Assembly: GCA_941918925.1 (NCBI GenBank)
Contig: OW799236.1
Location: forward strand, 17,583,474 to 17,647,473
Direction of reading: 5' to 3'
Length of the DNA stretch: 64,000 nucleotides
Source: Phyto melanocephala
Taxonomy: Eukaryota; Arthropoda; Insecta; Diptera; Rhinophoridae
The position numbers were made by a program, and so were the translations under genes. The stretch's first letter is position 1. Each line of letters begins with the position of its first letter. Under the pieces are notes generated by a model, which was given only the letters and a program-made list of their open reading frames with translations, was not told the DNA's origin and made no database searches. Below are positions 22,123-32,452 of the stretch, piece after piece.

Positions 22123-24377
22123 ATGAATATTTCTCAACGTGCATATAAAAAAAAGATCAATTTGGAGGAAATGTCTGATGAACAATTAATTGAGTTTCTC
22201 GATTCTGTGGAGAGTTCTGTAGAGAGCTCAGATACAAGTGTTCATAGCGATGACAGTGTTGCTGATCCCACATATGTTTTCGATACTATTGAGACCGATA
22301 AACTTCCTGAGGATGCAGAACAGACCTTACCTGAAAGCGTTGACAATATTGGTGTAGCTAAGACCACGGATGCATTTGTGGAGGCAATAAACTTTTCGTT
22401 GGACATTTCATCTGTTTATTCAACTATCGTTGAAAATGTCGAAGTGGTTGAAACCGTTGCCACACAAGAACCGTCGACATCGACTGCAACCACAACAAAA
22501 GTACCCGTAAAAGGAAAAAGAGCTCGAACTCCATTGCCAACAGCAGAAACTACTGGACCATCAGTTCAACCTAATCCTGGGGGTTTTATTGGAGGTATGA
22601 CACTATCCTTTTTATTTTATAAGTATTCATTTTATCATTTTTATAAAAAAGCTTTGAATGAAATATCTAAAAGCTCAAAAGAGCTCTCTAAACTGGTATG
22701 GCGCAAACGGTCGATGTGCTTACATGTAAACCAGGTAGCCTTTCGAGGCGATTCTTCCCTTCCATTGGCCGTGATAGCGCTAAAAACACCAATGGAATTC
22801 TTTAATTACTTTTTTACTGAAGACATTATTGAACTAATCGTTGTAGAGACAAATCGTTGTGCTCTGGAGGAAAACATAAACACAACGTTTAGCACAAATT
22901 CCACAGAAATAAGGCATTACATCGGCATAATGTTGTACATGTCAGTATACCGCTTTCCGAATTTAGAAAGCTATTGGGGAAAGAATTCTTTTTTACCAAT
23001 ACAGAACTGTATGCCGTCAAAAAGATTTTTTGCGATCAAAAAATATTTATCTTTTCAAGACGAATCACAGCGGAAGAAGAAAGGTGAACCCGGCTATGAC
23101 CCATTATTCCGTATCCGCACATTGGCCAACAAACTAAACGCCCGGTTCGATTCAATTCCAAAAGCAGCTAGGCTATGCGTTGACGAACAGATGTGCAGCA
23201 CAAAGACGAAACACCATCTTCGTCAATACATGCCCAATAAGCCACATAAGTGGGGGGTCAAATTGTTTGTGCTTTGCGATTCAAACGGTTTTGCCTACCG
23301 TTTTGAAATTTATAATGGTTCCGGAGATAATCTTGTCTTACCTGGTACCCCAGACCTTGGAGCAACCTCAAATGTTGTAATTCGCTTATCACAAACAATT
23401 CCCAATTTTGTGCATCACATTTTATACTTTGATAATTTCTATACATCGCTGCCACTGCTAGTGTATTTGAGAGCCAGGGGAATTTATAGTTTGGGCACAG
23501 TCAGAGGTACTAATATTTTTTGACATATGCATTTGCATATATTATTGAACATGATTTGTTTTTTTTATTTATAGCCAATCGTATTCCAGGGTGTAAGTTG
23601 CCGACTGACAGCGAGATGAACAAAGAGCAGAGAGGATTTTGCGTAGAATATATGACCTCAATCCATGGAGTCGATGTGACTACTGTCTTATGGAAAGATA
23701 ACAAATGTGTCCGCCTGGCTTCGACATATGTCGGTATTGAACGTTTCGGGAGAACCAACCCTGATGAACAACCATCAAAAGCTGCTCGGTATGACAGAAA
23801 GCAGAGGAGATACATTGAAATCGACTGCCCTCAAATTATTCAAGAGTACAATGCTCACATGGGTGGAGTAGATCTCATGGATGGTCTCATGGGAAGATAC
23901 CATATTCGCGCCAAGACTCGCAATATAATGATAAGATTATTTTATCATTTTGTAGACATGGCCTCAACAAATGCGTTTATTTTATATAAACGTTCGCATG
24001 CCGAGAAGGCCAAAGCATCTAGTAATGATGAAGAGCAAGTTATACAGCTTCCACATTTCCGTGAAGAAATAGCTGCTGGACTTGTTTCGTTTAAAAATAA
24101 ACGGTCTGTGGGGCGACCATCATCCAATCAACATGATGATGAGCCTTTATTACCACAGCCTGGTATATCAGGTGTTGGAAAAAGAGCTGTTCATCAAGTT
24201 GATGATGTTCGGTTCGATGGTGTTGACCATTTTCCAGTTTGGGTGGATAGGAAAGCCAAAAAAAGATGCAAAAATTGCAAGAAATCTGACACTCAAGTCG
24301 TCTGTTCAAAATGTGACCTACACTTGTGCGGTCAGATAGATAAAAATTGCTTTTGGGACTACCATCATCGCAAATAA
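22123..24377 (+). CDS. piggyBac transposase, three exons
   Basis: DDD transposase that would cut and paste the element at TTAA sites in the nucleus. Exons are 22123-22594, 22652-23506 and 23575-24377. Both introns (57 and 68 nt) are GT-AG. Splicing the second gives the family sequence TVRANRIPG and avoids a stop at 23521-23523; the first is a multiple of three and removes a hydrophobic stretch foreign to the family. The product is about 709 residues: an acidic serine-rich N-terminus, the catalytic domain with D335 (in VDEQM), D418 (in YFDNFYTS) and D542/D545 (in GGVDLMD), and a C-terminal zinc-binding region with C674, C677, C686, C689, C694, C701 and nearby histidines. Start ATG 22123 is preferred because the upstream ATG at 22075 adds a hydrophobic leader unlike the family. 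No disabling mutation is seen. The intron calls, the first in particular, need cDNA support. Confidence 0.93.
22595..22651 (+). other. Intron 1 of the piggyBac transposase
   Basis: 57 nt, GTATGA...AAAAAAG. It contains no stop in frame, so reading through it gives a continuous protein with a 19-residue hydrophobic insert. Splicing joins G-A (GGA|GCT). Length is typical of fly introns, but the branch and pyrimidine tract are weak. Confidence 0.7.
23507..23574 (+). other. Intron 2 of the piggyBac transposase
   Basis: 68 nt, GTACTAA ... a strong pyrimidine tract then TTTATAG. It contains an in-frame stop, and removal restores the conserved VRANR junction in phase 1. Confidence 0.92.
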
Positions 24378-24471
24378 TATGTGGATGTATACAATAATAT
24401 ACTTTACTTTACTTTTCATATTTTCTTTACATTTACATTACTTTATATAATATAATAATATGCTTTTTCCA

Positions 24472-24477
24472 AATAAA
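24472..24477 (+). terminator. Polyadenylation signal of piggyBac transposase
   Basis: AATAAA about 95 bp after the stop codon, inside the right end region of the element. Confidence 0.75.
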
Positions 24478-24523
24478 ACTTTATTTTTAGATAAAATTTA
24501 CCTGTGGTGTTTTATTACATGCA

Positions 24524-24539
24524 AACCGGCAAGACCGTC
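24524..24539 (+). repeat. piggyBac right internal inverted repeat
   Basis: AACCGGCAAGACCGTC, the exact partner of 21991-22006, followed by a third, slightly different palindrome (ACCGTCT-AC-AGACGGT at 24534-24549). Confidence 0.85.
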
Positions 24540-24670
24540 TACAGACGGTGTTCACTTTTTTTTACCTGACGTTCACACAAAATGTTTTTTTCACCTCATA
24601 CTTAAAACTGACGGTCCTTTTGACTAAAACTGTTTGAAAAAAAAATATTGGCTTCATACGATAATTTTTT

Positions 24671-24690
24671 CGGTCTTGCCTGTTAGAGGG
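24671..24690 (+). repeat. piggyBac right terminal inverted repeat
   Basis: Exact reverse complement of 21609-21628, followed directly by TTAA. Confidence 0.95.
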
Positions 24691-24694
24691 TTAA

Positions 24695-25390
24695 ATTATT
24701 TTTCGATTTTAAGGGATGTTAGTAAAAACGACAAAGAAATTTTAACTAGGGGACAAATAGTGTCATCAACTAGTGATTCATTTAAATTTTAAAAATTCTT
24801 ATAAATGCGAAAATATTTGGAAACATACGTCTATTGAAAAGATACTATTTTCACGATACAGTACAATGGTTGGAAAGATTTTATGCGTTTATATTGATGT
24901 TTGTAGGGACAAGAAAAATGTCCTAAATTGACAAAGAACCAACTTCTTAGTTGAAAAACACACGTTCTTTTGCCTTTAAAAAGTCAAAATTTTTACAGAA
25001 TAGAAATTAGGAACGCCTAAGATATTGGTTAAATGACCTATTTGAGGCTTTATAGAAATGTCTTCAAAAATTAAAGTTTAATTTAATTTCAAATAATCAA
25101 AACTAAATTTAAATGAAATTTATTTTTGTATTAACACAACTATGCTTACAAGTTAGATTTACAAATAAACAGAAGTCTGCGCGTAAAGCGTTAACGATGA
25201 GTTTATAATTTTCCAGAGCTCTCTAAAAGAAATTGAGTTCACCTTAAACCGGGTAAAAATATTGGTGCTAATACAATTTCAAATAAAAATCGATTGAAAT
25301 AAATACAAATTTTTTTTACTAAATTTTTTAAAAACATGTGATAGCATAAAGAACTCATTGTCCTAAGCGATCATAAAATAGAATGTGCAT
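24695..25390. other. Unassigned spacer
   Basis: No supported feature. Confidence 0.35.
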
Positions 25391-25950
25391 CAGGGATGGC
25401 ATCTTGAAATTCAAAATTGTACCAAATAGCTTTAAAAATTATACTTTTTTGGCCTTAATTGTACTAAAACAAATTTTTTTAAATTTATATTATTTTTTAT
25501 TTATCGATTTCGAGATCAAAATTACAATTTTGATAAGAACTTATTTAATTTATTTATGTTATAACAATTGCAATTTTGTGAATTTAGTAAATCCTTTGTT
25601 TGGATTAAGCCGTAGTCTGTAGTCTGTTTCTTTCTTTGGTTTTAATTATATTTTGGCAAGAAAAGACTTTTTCCACATTTGCTAATGAATGTATGCCTTA
25701 TAGTATTGCTCTTATAGTTTTTGTAAGTTCTGGAAACTTAAATTCATTTGCCTAATTTTTTTATTTTAAAAACTGTTGCCCAGAAATCGCTAATGTTCGG
25801 ACGTTCGTAAGATTTTAATTTTTTGCCATATAAAATTACTAAAACAAGGGCGATTTTTTAATTGTACTAAATCAGCCATTGGCGAGTCATTGTTCTTTTC
25901 AAGTTTAAATAGTACCAAAAAAAAGTACAATTGTACCAATTTTTCCATCC
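25391..25950. mobile_element. hAT-type MITE, diverged relative of 17706-18247
   Basis: Begins CAGGGATGGCATC and ends near TTTTTCCATCC. The subterminal parts carry the same TTGTAC words and the same order of AT-rich blocks as the copy at 17.7 kb. The terminal CTG of the right end and the 8-bp duplication are eroded. Non-coding; the open frame at 25383-25622 is AT-driven. Confidence 0.7.
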
Positions 25951-26079
25951 ATTGCATAGTTTAGAGAGAGTTTACTCGTATGCTCTCTTTTTAAGGCTTA
26001 ATAATGTTGCCATATTTTTATAAAAAACAATTTCTAAATAAGTTTTGGTAACGCTGCACCATATAATTGTTAGTTATGG

Positions 26080-26154
26080 TCATCACATGATAGTACAAAT
26101 CGTGTGAAGGGTTTATAAGATTCGGCACAGACGAAAAAAGCGCTCTTACCTGTT
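26080..26154 (+). mobile_element. DINE-1-like 3'-end remnant
   Basis: ATCACATGATAGTACAAATC, then CGTGTGAAGGGTTTATAAG, TTCGGCACAGACG and CGCTCTTACCTGTTT match the 3' end of the full copies. The hairpin is broken. Confidence 0.7.
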
Positions 26155-27706
26155 TACGATACTGTGGTAATGAGTCTTGCTTGGAGTTGTGGGGGTGTTC
26201 TGTTGCATTTTTAATTCTCATTTCATGATTAACTGTAGAATGCATAAATCTTTTTTGTATCTTTATAAATATTTAAACGACAATATAAATTGCTACAAAA
26301 TTGCTTTTAATGTCCACAGCATAAAAATGTACTTTTTTTTGTATTTACGTACTGCATATGTACTTTAACAACGAAACCCTTTTCTTATTTTTTTAAATTG
26401 TTTTAAACATATATAATTATGATTTATTTGGCTGCGATACAAGTAAATTTACATTTGTAGCAACATTTCTTTTTTCTAACTTACAAGGTCATTTAAACAA
26501 CTTCCTGGTGCTACCTAAAAAGAGCAAAGCAATAAGCATTTCTAACCTTTTAAAACACACACTAATTTAAAATTTAAATTTTATATTCATAAAGGACAAG
26601 ATAACCCTTGTAAATTAAAAACGCATAAATAAAGAAGCACAATACTAAAAGATAAAAAATAGCAATCGTCTACCATAAACACAAGATAAAAAGTTTTCTC
26701 TTCGGGACTATAGACACAAAACACTTCACAGTTCAAACTTAGCAAAGGAAATTCTAATATTTTTTTTTTTGCATCTCAATGGTACTTGCGCTAATCAAAT
26801 GTTTCCTAACCATTGACAAAATAAAATTATAAATTATTAATATAATACAGCTTAAAGCAATACAAACAAATAAAGGTAGTTCCTACATTAAAGAAATCAA
26901 AAATAAAGAAACAAGCAACAATATTTCTATAATTAAGGGTTGGTGAGGTGAGTAAAAACTACCAGGCGAAAGGATTTTTAAAACGCTGCCCTTTTATTGC
27001 GTTTTTGATTGAAGAGTTTTTAGGGTTTGTCTTTAAGTCGTAAAGTTTGCTTTAGTAGTAAATACATTAAAGTCACATGTTATTTGTTGTTCTATAACAT
27101 TTTGTTGTTAAAACATTAGATCTTGTTTCTTTTCTTTCTTCAGTATCGTTTTTTTTTTCTTCTTTTAGATAAACACGCCTTTTGGTTGCTAAGTGCAAGG
27201 ATTGTTGCATTTTGATTGGTTAAAGGGTAAGGATTTGGTCTTTTCAACAGTTCGAAAAAATGGTGGCCATTAGTTTTGAAAATTTATTACCTGATTTGAC
27301 ACTTTTGATTATATTATAATAACAATTGTGGCAGAAAATTTCACCCAACATACCTGTAAAGATAAGAATTTTAAAAGAGAATTAGTGAAATGTTTGCAAA
27401 TTTGAATTTAAAATATTTTGAAAATAATTGAAAAAAAATAATAACTTTTAGTTGGAATTTAACTGTAATTAATTAAAAGTCTTAAATACTTGATACCTAT
27501 TTGATAAAAGGTTTAAATTTTAAACTGTGTGCGGGTTACTAGTGTTTGAAATTTAGTTTAGTAACAACTTTTAACCTCTATAACTTTAAGGGCCATTAGT
27601 TAAAGGCAGGATTTTGTCGCCCAGTTAAATGGCTTTGCATTATAAAGCCTTTATTTATTATTTTTTTATCCATTAAATTTTATTATTATTAATAATATTA
27701 GCAGAA
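26155..27706. other. Unassigned AT-rich spacer
   Basis: No supported gene or element end. Confidence 0.4.
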
Positions 27707-28365
27707 AACAAGTAAGAGTGCTATATTCGGCCGTGCCGAATCTTATATACCCTTCACAGCGTACATACATATAAAAAACATACGTATGTTAAACAACCCA
27801 CTGTAAAATTATAAACTGGGTTAACGTATCTAAAAAAAATAAATAAAAAAAATTATAGAAAAAATTATAAAAAAAATTTTTTATAAAAAATATAAAAAAC
27901 ATAAAATAAAATATATATAAAATAAATATATAAAAACAATAAAAAAATTTTGTATCTCAGCTGGGATTCGATGACACGTTCACTCTCACCAGTAACCACG
28001 TTTGTATGTATGGATGTACATATGTGTTATATGTTGTTGTTGTGAAAAAAAAACGAGGTGGTCCTGTTTTTTCCCCTCATATCTCAATTGTTTAAGTACC
28101 GATTTTTCTGATTTTCAATACCGATCTGCTCCCGAATATTTCTGATATTAAAATTTCTCACGCAGGTCCAGGCGATGTCGAGGAGCTTTAAAAAGTTGAT
28201 TTCAACATACACACGGACAGACTGACAATGCTCAATCGACTACCCTATTTATAAGCTTTCAGAAAATATATACTTAATGGAGTCGGAAATGAAAATTATA
28301 TAAAATTTCAAACGGAATGACAAACCTATATATACCCTTTTTCACTTTTATGTCAAGGGTATACA
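27707..28365 (-). mobile_element. DINE-1-like element, copy C
   Basis: Left side: ACAAGTAAGAGTGCTATA with an intact TTCGGC-CGT-GCCGAA hairpin. Then an A/T core at about 27830-27950, the block ending CTCAGCTGGGATTCGATG, a short (GTCY)n remnant and the GGAGTCGGAAATG block. Right side: TATATATACCC...AAGGGTATAC. Compared with copies A and D the GTCY run is reduced to two units. Confidence 0.8.
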
Positions 28366-28720
28366 AATTTAAGCACTTCTGCACTTCTTCTTTGGATGAG
28401 TTTTAAATGTAACAAATATCATTCTTATCTCTGCATAAGATTTGCTTATTATTTAAATGTATATTGATTGCAAATAAATATATAAAAAAAAAAATTCTCT
28501 GCATATAAGATGTTAAGAAAGGTAATTGACGTTTGTTTCTTCACTTAAAAATATAAACAATTTGTGTAAAGCACAGAACTACTCATATCTTTACAAAAAG
28601 ACTTAATTTTTTAAGGCAATAGCATTGTAGAAAATACTTTTGCGCTTATATCAAACTTTATAATGGTGTTGCCAGATTTAAGCTATTGACATTAGTGTTG
28701 CCAGTTCCCGAAATAAGTAC
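28366..28720. other. Unassigned spacer
   Basis: Two copies of GTGTTGCCAG are seen near 28671 and 28695. Nothing else supported. Confidence 0.35.
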
Positions 28721-28724
28721 TTTA

Positions 28725-29266
28725 CCCCCCGACCACACGAGCAATGTGTTTGGCAATAATCGTCACAGCAACTGTCAAATTCTATTGCTAACACAAGATA
28801 TTAACGTGTGGACTGCATGCATATGTATTAGAACACATATTTAGCAATAAATGTTATAACACATTGCTAAGCAATAATCTTTTAACACAAGCTGTCAAAT
28901 TCAATTGAAAATAAATAAAATGTAACAACACTAATGTATAAGAGAACGTCGCAGAAAAAAAGAAAACAAAATATTAAAATTAACTTATTATTAAAAAAAA
29001 AATTGAAGTTTTTCAATTAAATTTAAATATATAATAGCAAAAGAATCTTTTAAACTAGATTTAAGTGAAATTTATTTTCGTACATATTTTATAAAATTTT
29101 AAATTATAGGTCAATCACCAGGAAAATTTTTTAATTTTATGTTTAAAGATATTTACGGGTTCACCACCTCTTGATATAAGCTTGAACATTAGCAATTTTA
29201 TGCCGTTATTCTGTTGGCTTTATTGCTTATATTAAGACATAATCAATTGCTCGTGTGGTCGGGGGG
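28725..29266. mobile_element. MITE with perfect 21-bp inverted repeats
   Basis: Ends start CCCCCCGACCACACGAGCAA and are perfectly complementary at 28725-28745 and 29246-29266. TTTA flanks both ends. The interior has repeated ATTGCT/AGCAAT and CTGTCAAATTC words, as in the MITE at 92-518, so the two are probably related. No coding capacity. Confidence 0.9.
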
Positions 29267-29270
29267 TTTA

Positions 29271-29342
29271 TGGGATCGCAAATAAATATAATAAAAATTT
29301 CAAATGGAAAACCAAAAAGCTATATATACCCTTGGCACTACA
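29271..29342 (-). mobile_element. DINE-1-like remnant flanking the MITE
   Basis: TGGGATCGCAAAT ... AAAAATTTCAAATGG ... AAAGCTATATATACCCTTGG is a decayed right end of a reverse-orientation copy. Its left continuation (AAGTACTTTA) is on the other side of the MITE. Confidence 0.55.
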
Positions 29343-30799
29343 TTAATTTTATAAATTTCATTATTCTTGCAATAAACTATAGCTTTTTCACTTGTTTGTT
29401 ATTGAAATATAGACAACAAAGCCTATAGCTGCTAAACACTTTTTGTAAAACATGCTAAAACATTGTTGCTAAATTACACGACAGTGTATAAAAGCTTTTA
29501 GCTAAGAAGTGTAAAATCTTTAAATCAAATTACTTAATAAAGGTAGTGATTCAAAGAAATTTTAAATTAAATTATTTGTTTTTATTAAAGTATTTTTATT
29601 TATTTGTTTTATATACAATTTAATATGTTTGCAATTTTTATTTTATTTTTCATATTAAGTATGTACCTATATCTTTGTCTTGGATTTCCTTTGTGTGTTT
29701 ATCTTTACGATCCCCCTTACGATTTTAAGCAAAAATTTCAACATGTTTGTTTTCTTTATGTTTCACAGTTTAAACTGATTATCTGGGTACCAATAACAAC
29801 AATAACAATAACACAAAAACAGTATGTCAGTTACCTTCTACAGGTGTCTTTTTTTAGACAGGCAAACAAAAAAAAATAAATAAAAAATATCAAAAGAGAT
29901 ACAAATAAGATTATATAAGAAATATAAAACAAATCAGGAACAGGCTGTTTGAAAATATTAATAAAAAAAAAAGAATGAGAAGAAAAAAACAATTTACTTT
30001 GTAACCAGCAGTAGTTAGTTGTGAAACAACCTTAAATAAAAAATTTAAAAAAGAAAACTTAAGTCCACATACAAAACAGCATATATGTATGTATGTATGT
30101 AAATAGGTATACAAACATACATATGCATGTATGTATTTTAAAATCTGGTTAATATTGGCTTCCCCAAGACAGCTTCTCAAACACTTTGGACTACTCATAC
30201 ACTTATTCACTCTTTAAACATCAAAATACGTGGAAATTTGTATGATGCAATATGTAAATGTCAATGACTTTTCTTAAGGCTTGTAACATTGTATTTTAAA
30301 CACCCTTCAGTATGAAGGGGAAAGGTTTAAGATAAGTTTGTTAAGCAGTATATAAATTTTCCAATATATATATATATGGAATCTAAAAAAGAACATATGG
30401 CATGAGATTTATATATCTATAAACCTATTCCCGAACCTAATAAAGGAAAGAGACGATGTCAAAGGGATGGTTGCAATCAAGTCTGTCAAGCCACCAGATG
30501 ACTGCGAAATCAAATCTAGCATTAACTTATTAAATACATTCGTGCCTATTTAGGTATTTAAAAACGGTTAAATTAACCTTAAAACGGCTGATATTTAAAC
30601 CAAAACTGCTTCTTTTTAAAAAAAATTTTTTTTTTTGTTAACCAAAAAATAATTTTATTGGTACCCAGTGCCTATATTTATCCTTTGAATGTACATACAT
30701 ATGTACAGGACATAATTGCTAGGCCTGTAATAGATAATCTATATAAAGTCAATTAACACGAGGGAAAATTAAAGCTAAAACGCTTTGAAATTATTTAAA
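29343..30799. other. Unassigned spacer
   Basis: Short GTAT/CATA simple repeats at about 30087-30137. No supported gene. Confidence 0.4.
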
Positions 30800-31330
30800 T
30801 TTACTACCGAGAAGTTGCAAATTTTGCATCACAGGTCGCAAAACTAATGAATTTTTTGGACCACGTGAAGCACCCGGATCAGCAATTATGAAAATGGTAG
30901 AACATTTTGTGATGTTAGAACAGGTAAGTGATGTAAAGTAAGTGAAGAATCGAAGTCGTGCAATTCACTCAAAAACAACTAAGAAAATTGCTATTGTAGC
31001 CCATAGTGCTGAGGAAATGCCAGGCTTGTCTTTTTCTTGTCTTTGGGATTGGACATGTCGTAAACGACATTACTCAGTATTTTGCATAAAGACAAAGGAC
31101 TCAAGGTTTTAAAGGACAGTTAACAAAAAAAAAAGGTTTTTAAAGTACAGCTAACACAAAAACCTCAAGCCTAACGACTTTGCTGATTGGATGCTTGAAA
31201 GACATCAAATTTTCCAAAATTTTATCGAAAAATCATTTTAAAGTGATGACGTTTATTTTAACCTCGTAGGCTAAGTTAACAAGCAAAATTGTTGCTTTTG
31301 GAGTTTGCAAAACCGAATAATGCCTAATTC
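30800..31330 (+). pseudogene. Mariner/Tc1-type transposase pseudogene, N-terminal half
   Basis: Changing frames give FFGPREAPGSAIMKMVEHFV, EQVSDVK, then KIAIVAHSAEEMPGLSFS (helix-turn-helix region), later LIGCLKDIKFSKI (from DWMLERHQ..F) and a decayed LGGYVNKQNC-like stretch near 31265. This is the order of the same transposase type as at 12141 and 31966. Poly-A-like insertions and frameshifts break it, and the catalytic half is missing after about 31330. Confidence 0.75.
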
Positions 31331-31485
31331 GATTTTTTGACTGACCAAGGTCATTAGGGTAGAGCAGCAGTTGTAGTAAATATATTGCGCTATCAAACGA
31401 TGACTAAATATTTTGAATTGTAGGAATTGACGTAAACAAAAATTATTTTCACAATGAGAGTGCTCCTTAGCATGAAAAGACAGTG

Positions 31486-31592
31486 TAGGTTAGGTTGAAA
31501 AAGAGGGGCACTAAAAGCCCAAACTCATAACGGGTATACACGTATGGCCCATTGGCATGTTGTGCGCTCTATACAGTGTAATTCTCGAAAAG
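31486..31592 (-). mobile_element. LINE/SINE 3'-tail fragment
   Basis: On the minus strand GAGCGCACAACATGCCAA ... GGGCTTTTAGTGCCCCTC ... TTTTTCAACCTAACCTA matches the tail shared by the SINE at 7780 and the LINE at 45553. No tRNA-like head or protein remains, so its source cannot be told. Confidence 0.75.
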
Positions 31593-31965
31593 GTGATCTC
31601 AATTTGCTACCAAGATCTTGATACTTAATACTTTTAGACTTTTTGCTTTGAGACTATGTAAACGATAAAGTCTATGTCAATAGTCCACATTAGATTTAAG
31701 ACCTGATATATGGAATTCGTAAAGTTATAAAACACGCACATAAGCAAAATAAAAAAAGAGAATTTAAAAGAAAATTATGAGGACCTGGAAGAGTAGCCCT
31801 GAGGGCGCTGAGGTGGATATTGTCTTTTTTAATGAACATTTTCCTTTAAAGTATTTGTTTTTTTTTGCGTCAAAATAAAACCTCTTAATGGAAGACCAGT
31901 TTGTTGTCAATTAAAAAATTTAAACAGCAATTACCACATAAAAATGATGGTGGTTATAAAGGGTC

Positions 31966-32452
31966 CGCCATCTAAAGTTATTTTTTTCAACTAGTGATTA
32001 TTTCATGAATAGCTCATGTCTGATTTAACAGATAATTAGTTTTATCCTTCCGCTAAACGAATATGGTTGTGTATACGCTTGAAGAACGTTGGGAAATATT
32101 GCGACATTACTTTGGCCGATTTTGCCAAAAAATTAATCTTTTCAGATGAAGCTCATTTTGATCTTGGCGGGTATGTAAACAAGCAAAATGGTCGCATTTG
32201 GGGCACAGAAAGCCCGCACGCATACATTGAAGAGCCGATACACCCAAAACGAGTCACTGTTTGGTGAGGATTTTGGTCCAAAAGGCATAATTGGGCAATA
32301 TTTCTTCGAAAATGGGCAAGGAGTGGTGATCGTTATCGGGCCATGTTGAAAAATTTTTTGTTCACAAAAATTGAAGAGGAGGATATTGGCAACATTTTGT
32401 TTCAACAGGACGGCGCTACGTGCCACACAGCCGAAGCTACACTTTTTTTATA
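31966..32452 (+). pseudogene. Mariner-type element with deleted transposase
   Basis: An inverted-repeat-like start (GGGTCCGCCATCTAAAGTTA) is followed by a 5' leader and ATG 32063 with MVVYTLEERWEILRHYF, the normal transposase N-terminus. At about 32110 the sequence jumps, out of frame, to the catalytic core ADFAKKLIFSDEAHFDLGGY with NKQNGRIWG and HPKRVTVW. Further on come FLFTKIEEEDIGNILFQQDG and ATCHTAEATL, the second aspartate block, ending at about 32452. The DNA-binding region is deleted and there are at least two frame changes. Confidence 0.85.

Larger units (their letters stand above)
21609..24690 (+). mobile_element. Complete piggyBac-family transposon
   Basis: A 3,082-bp element is bounded by TTAA at 21605-21608 and 24691-24694, the diagnostic piggyBac target. 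Its ends are perfect 20-bp inverted repeats beginning CCCTCTAACAGG, with a second perfect internal inverted repeat pair set inward, matching the two-tier end layout of this superfamily. It encodes one transposase gene on the plus strand with a polyadenylation signal before the right end. No frameshift or internal insertion is visible, so it could be an active or recently active autonomous copy. Activity itself cannot be read from the sequence. Confidence 0.95.
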
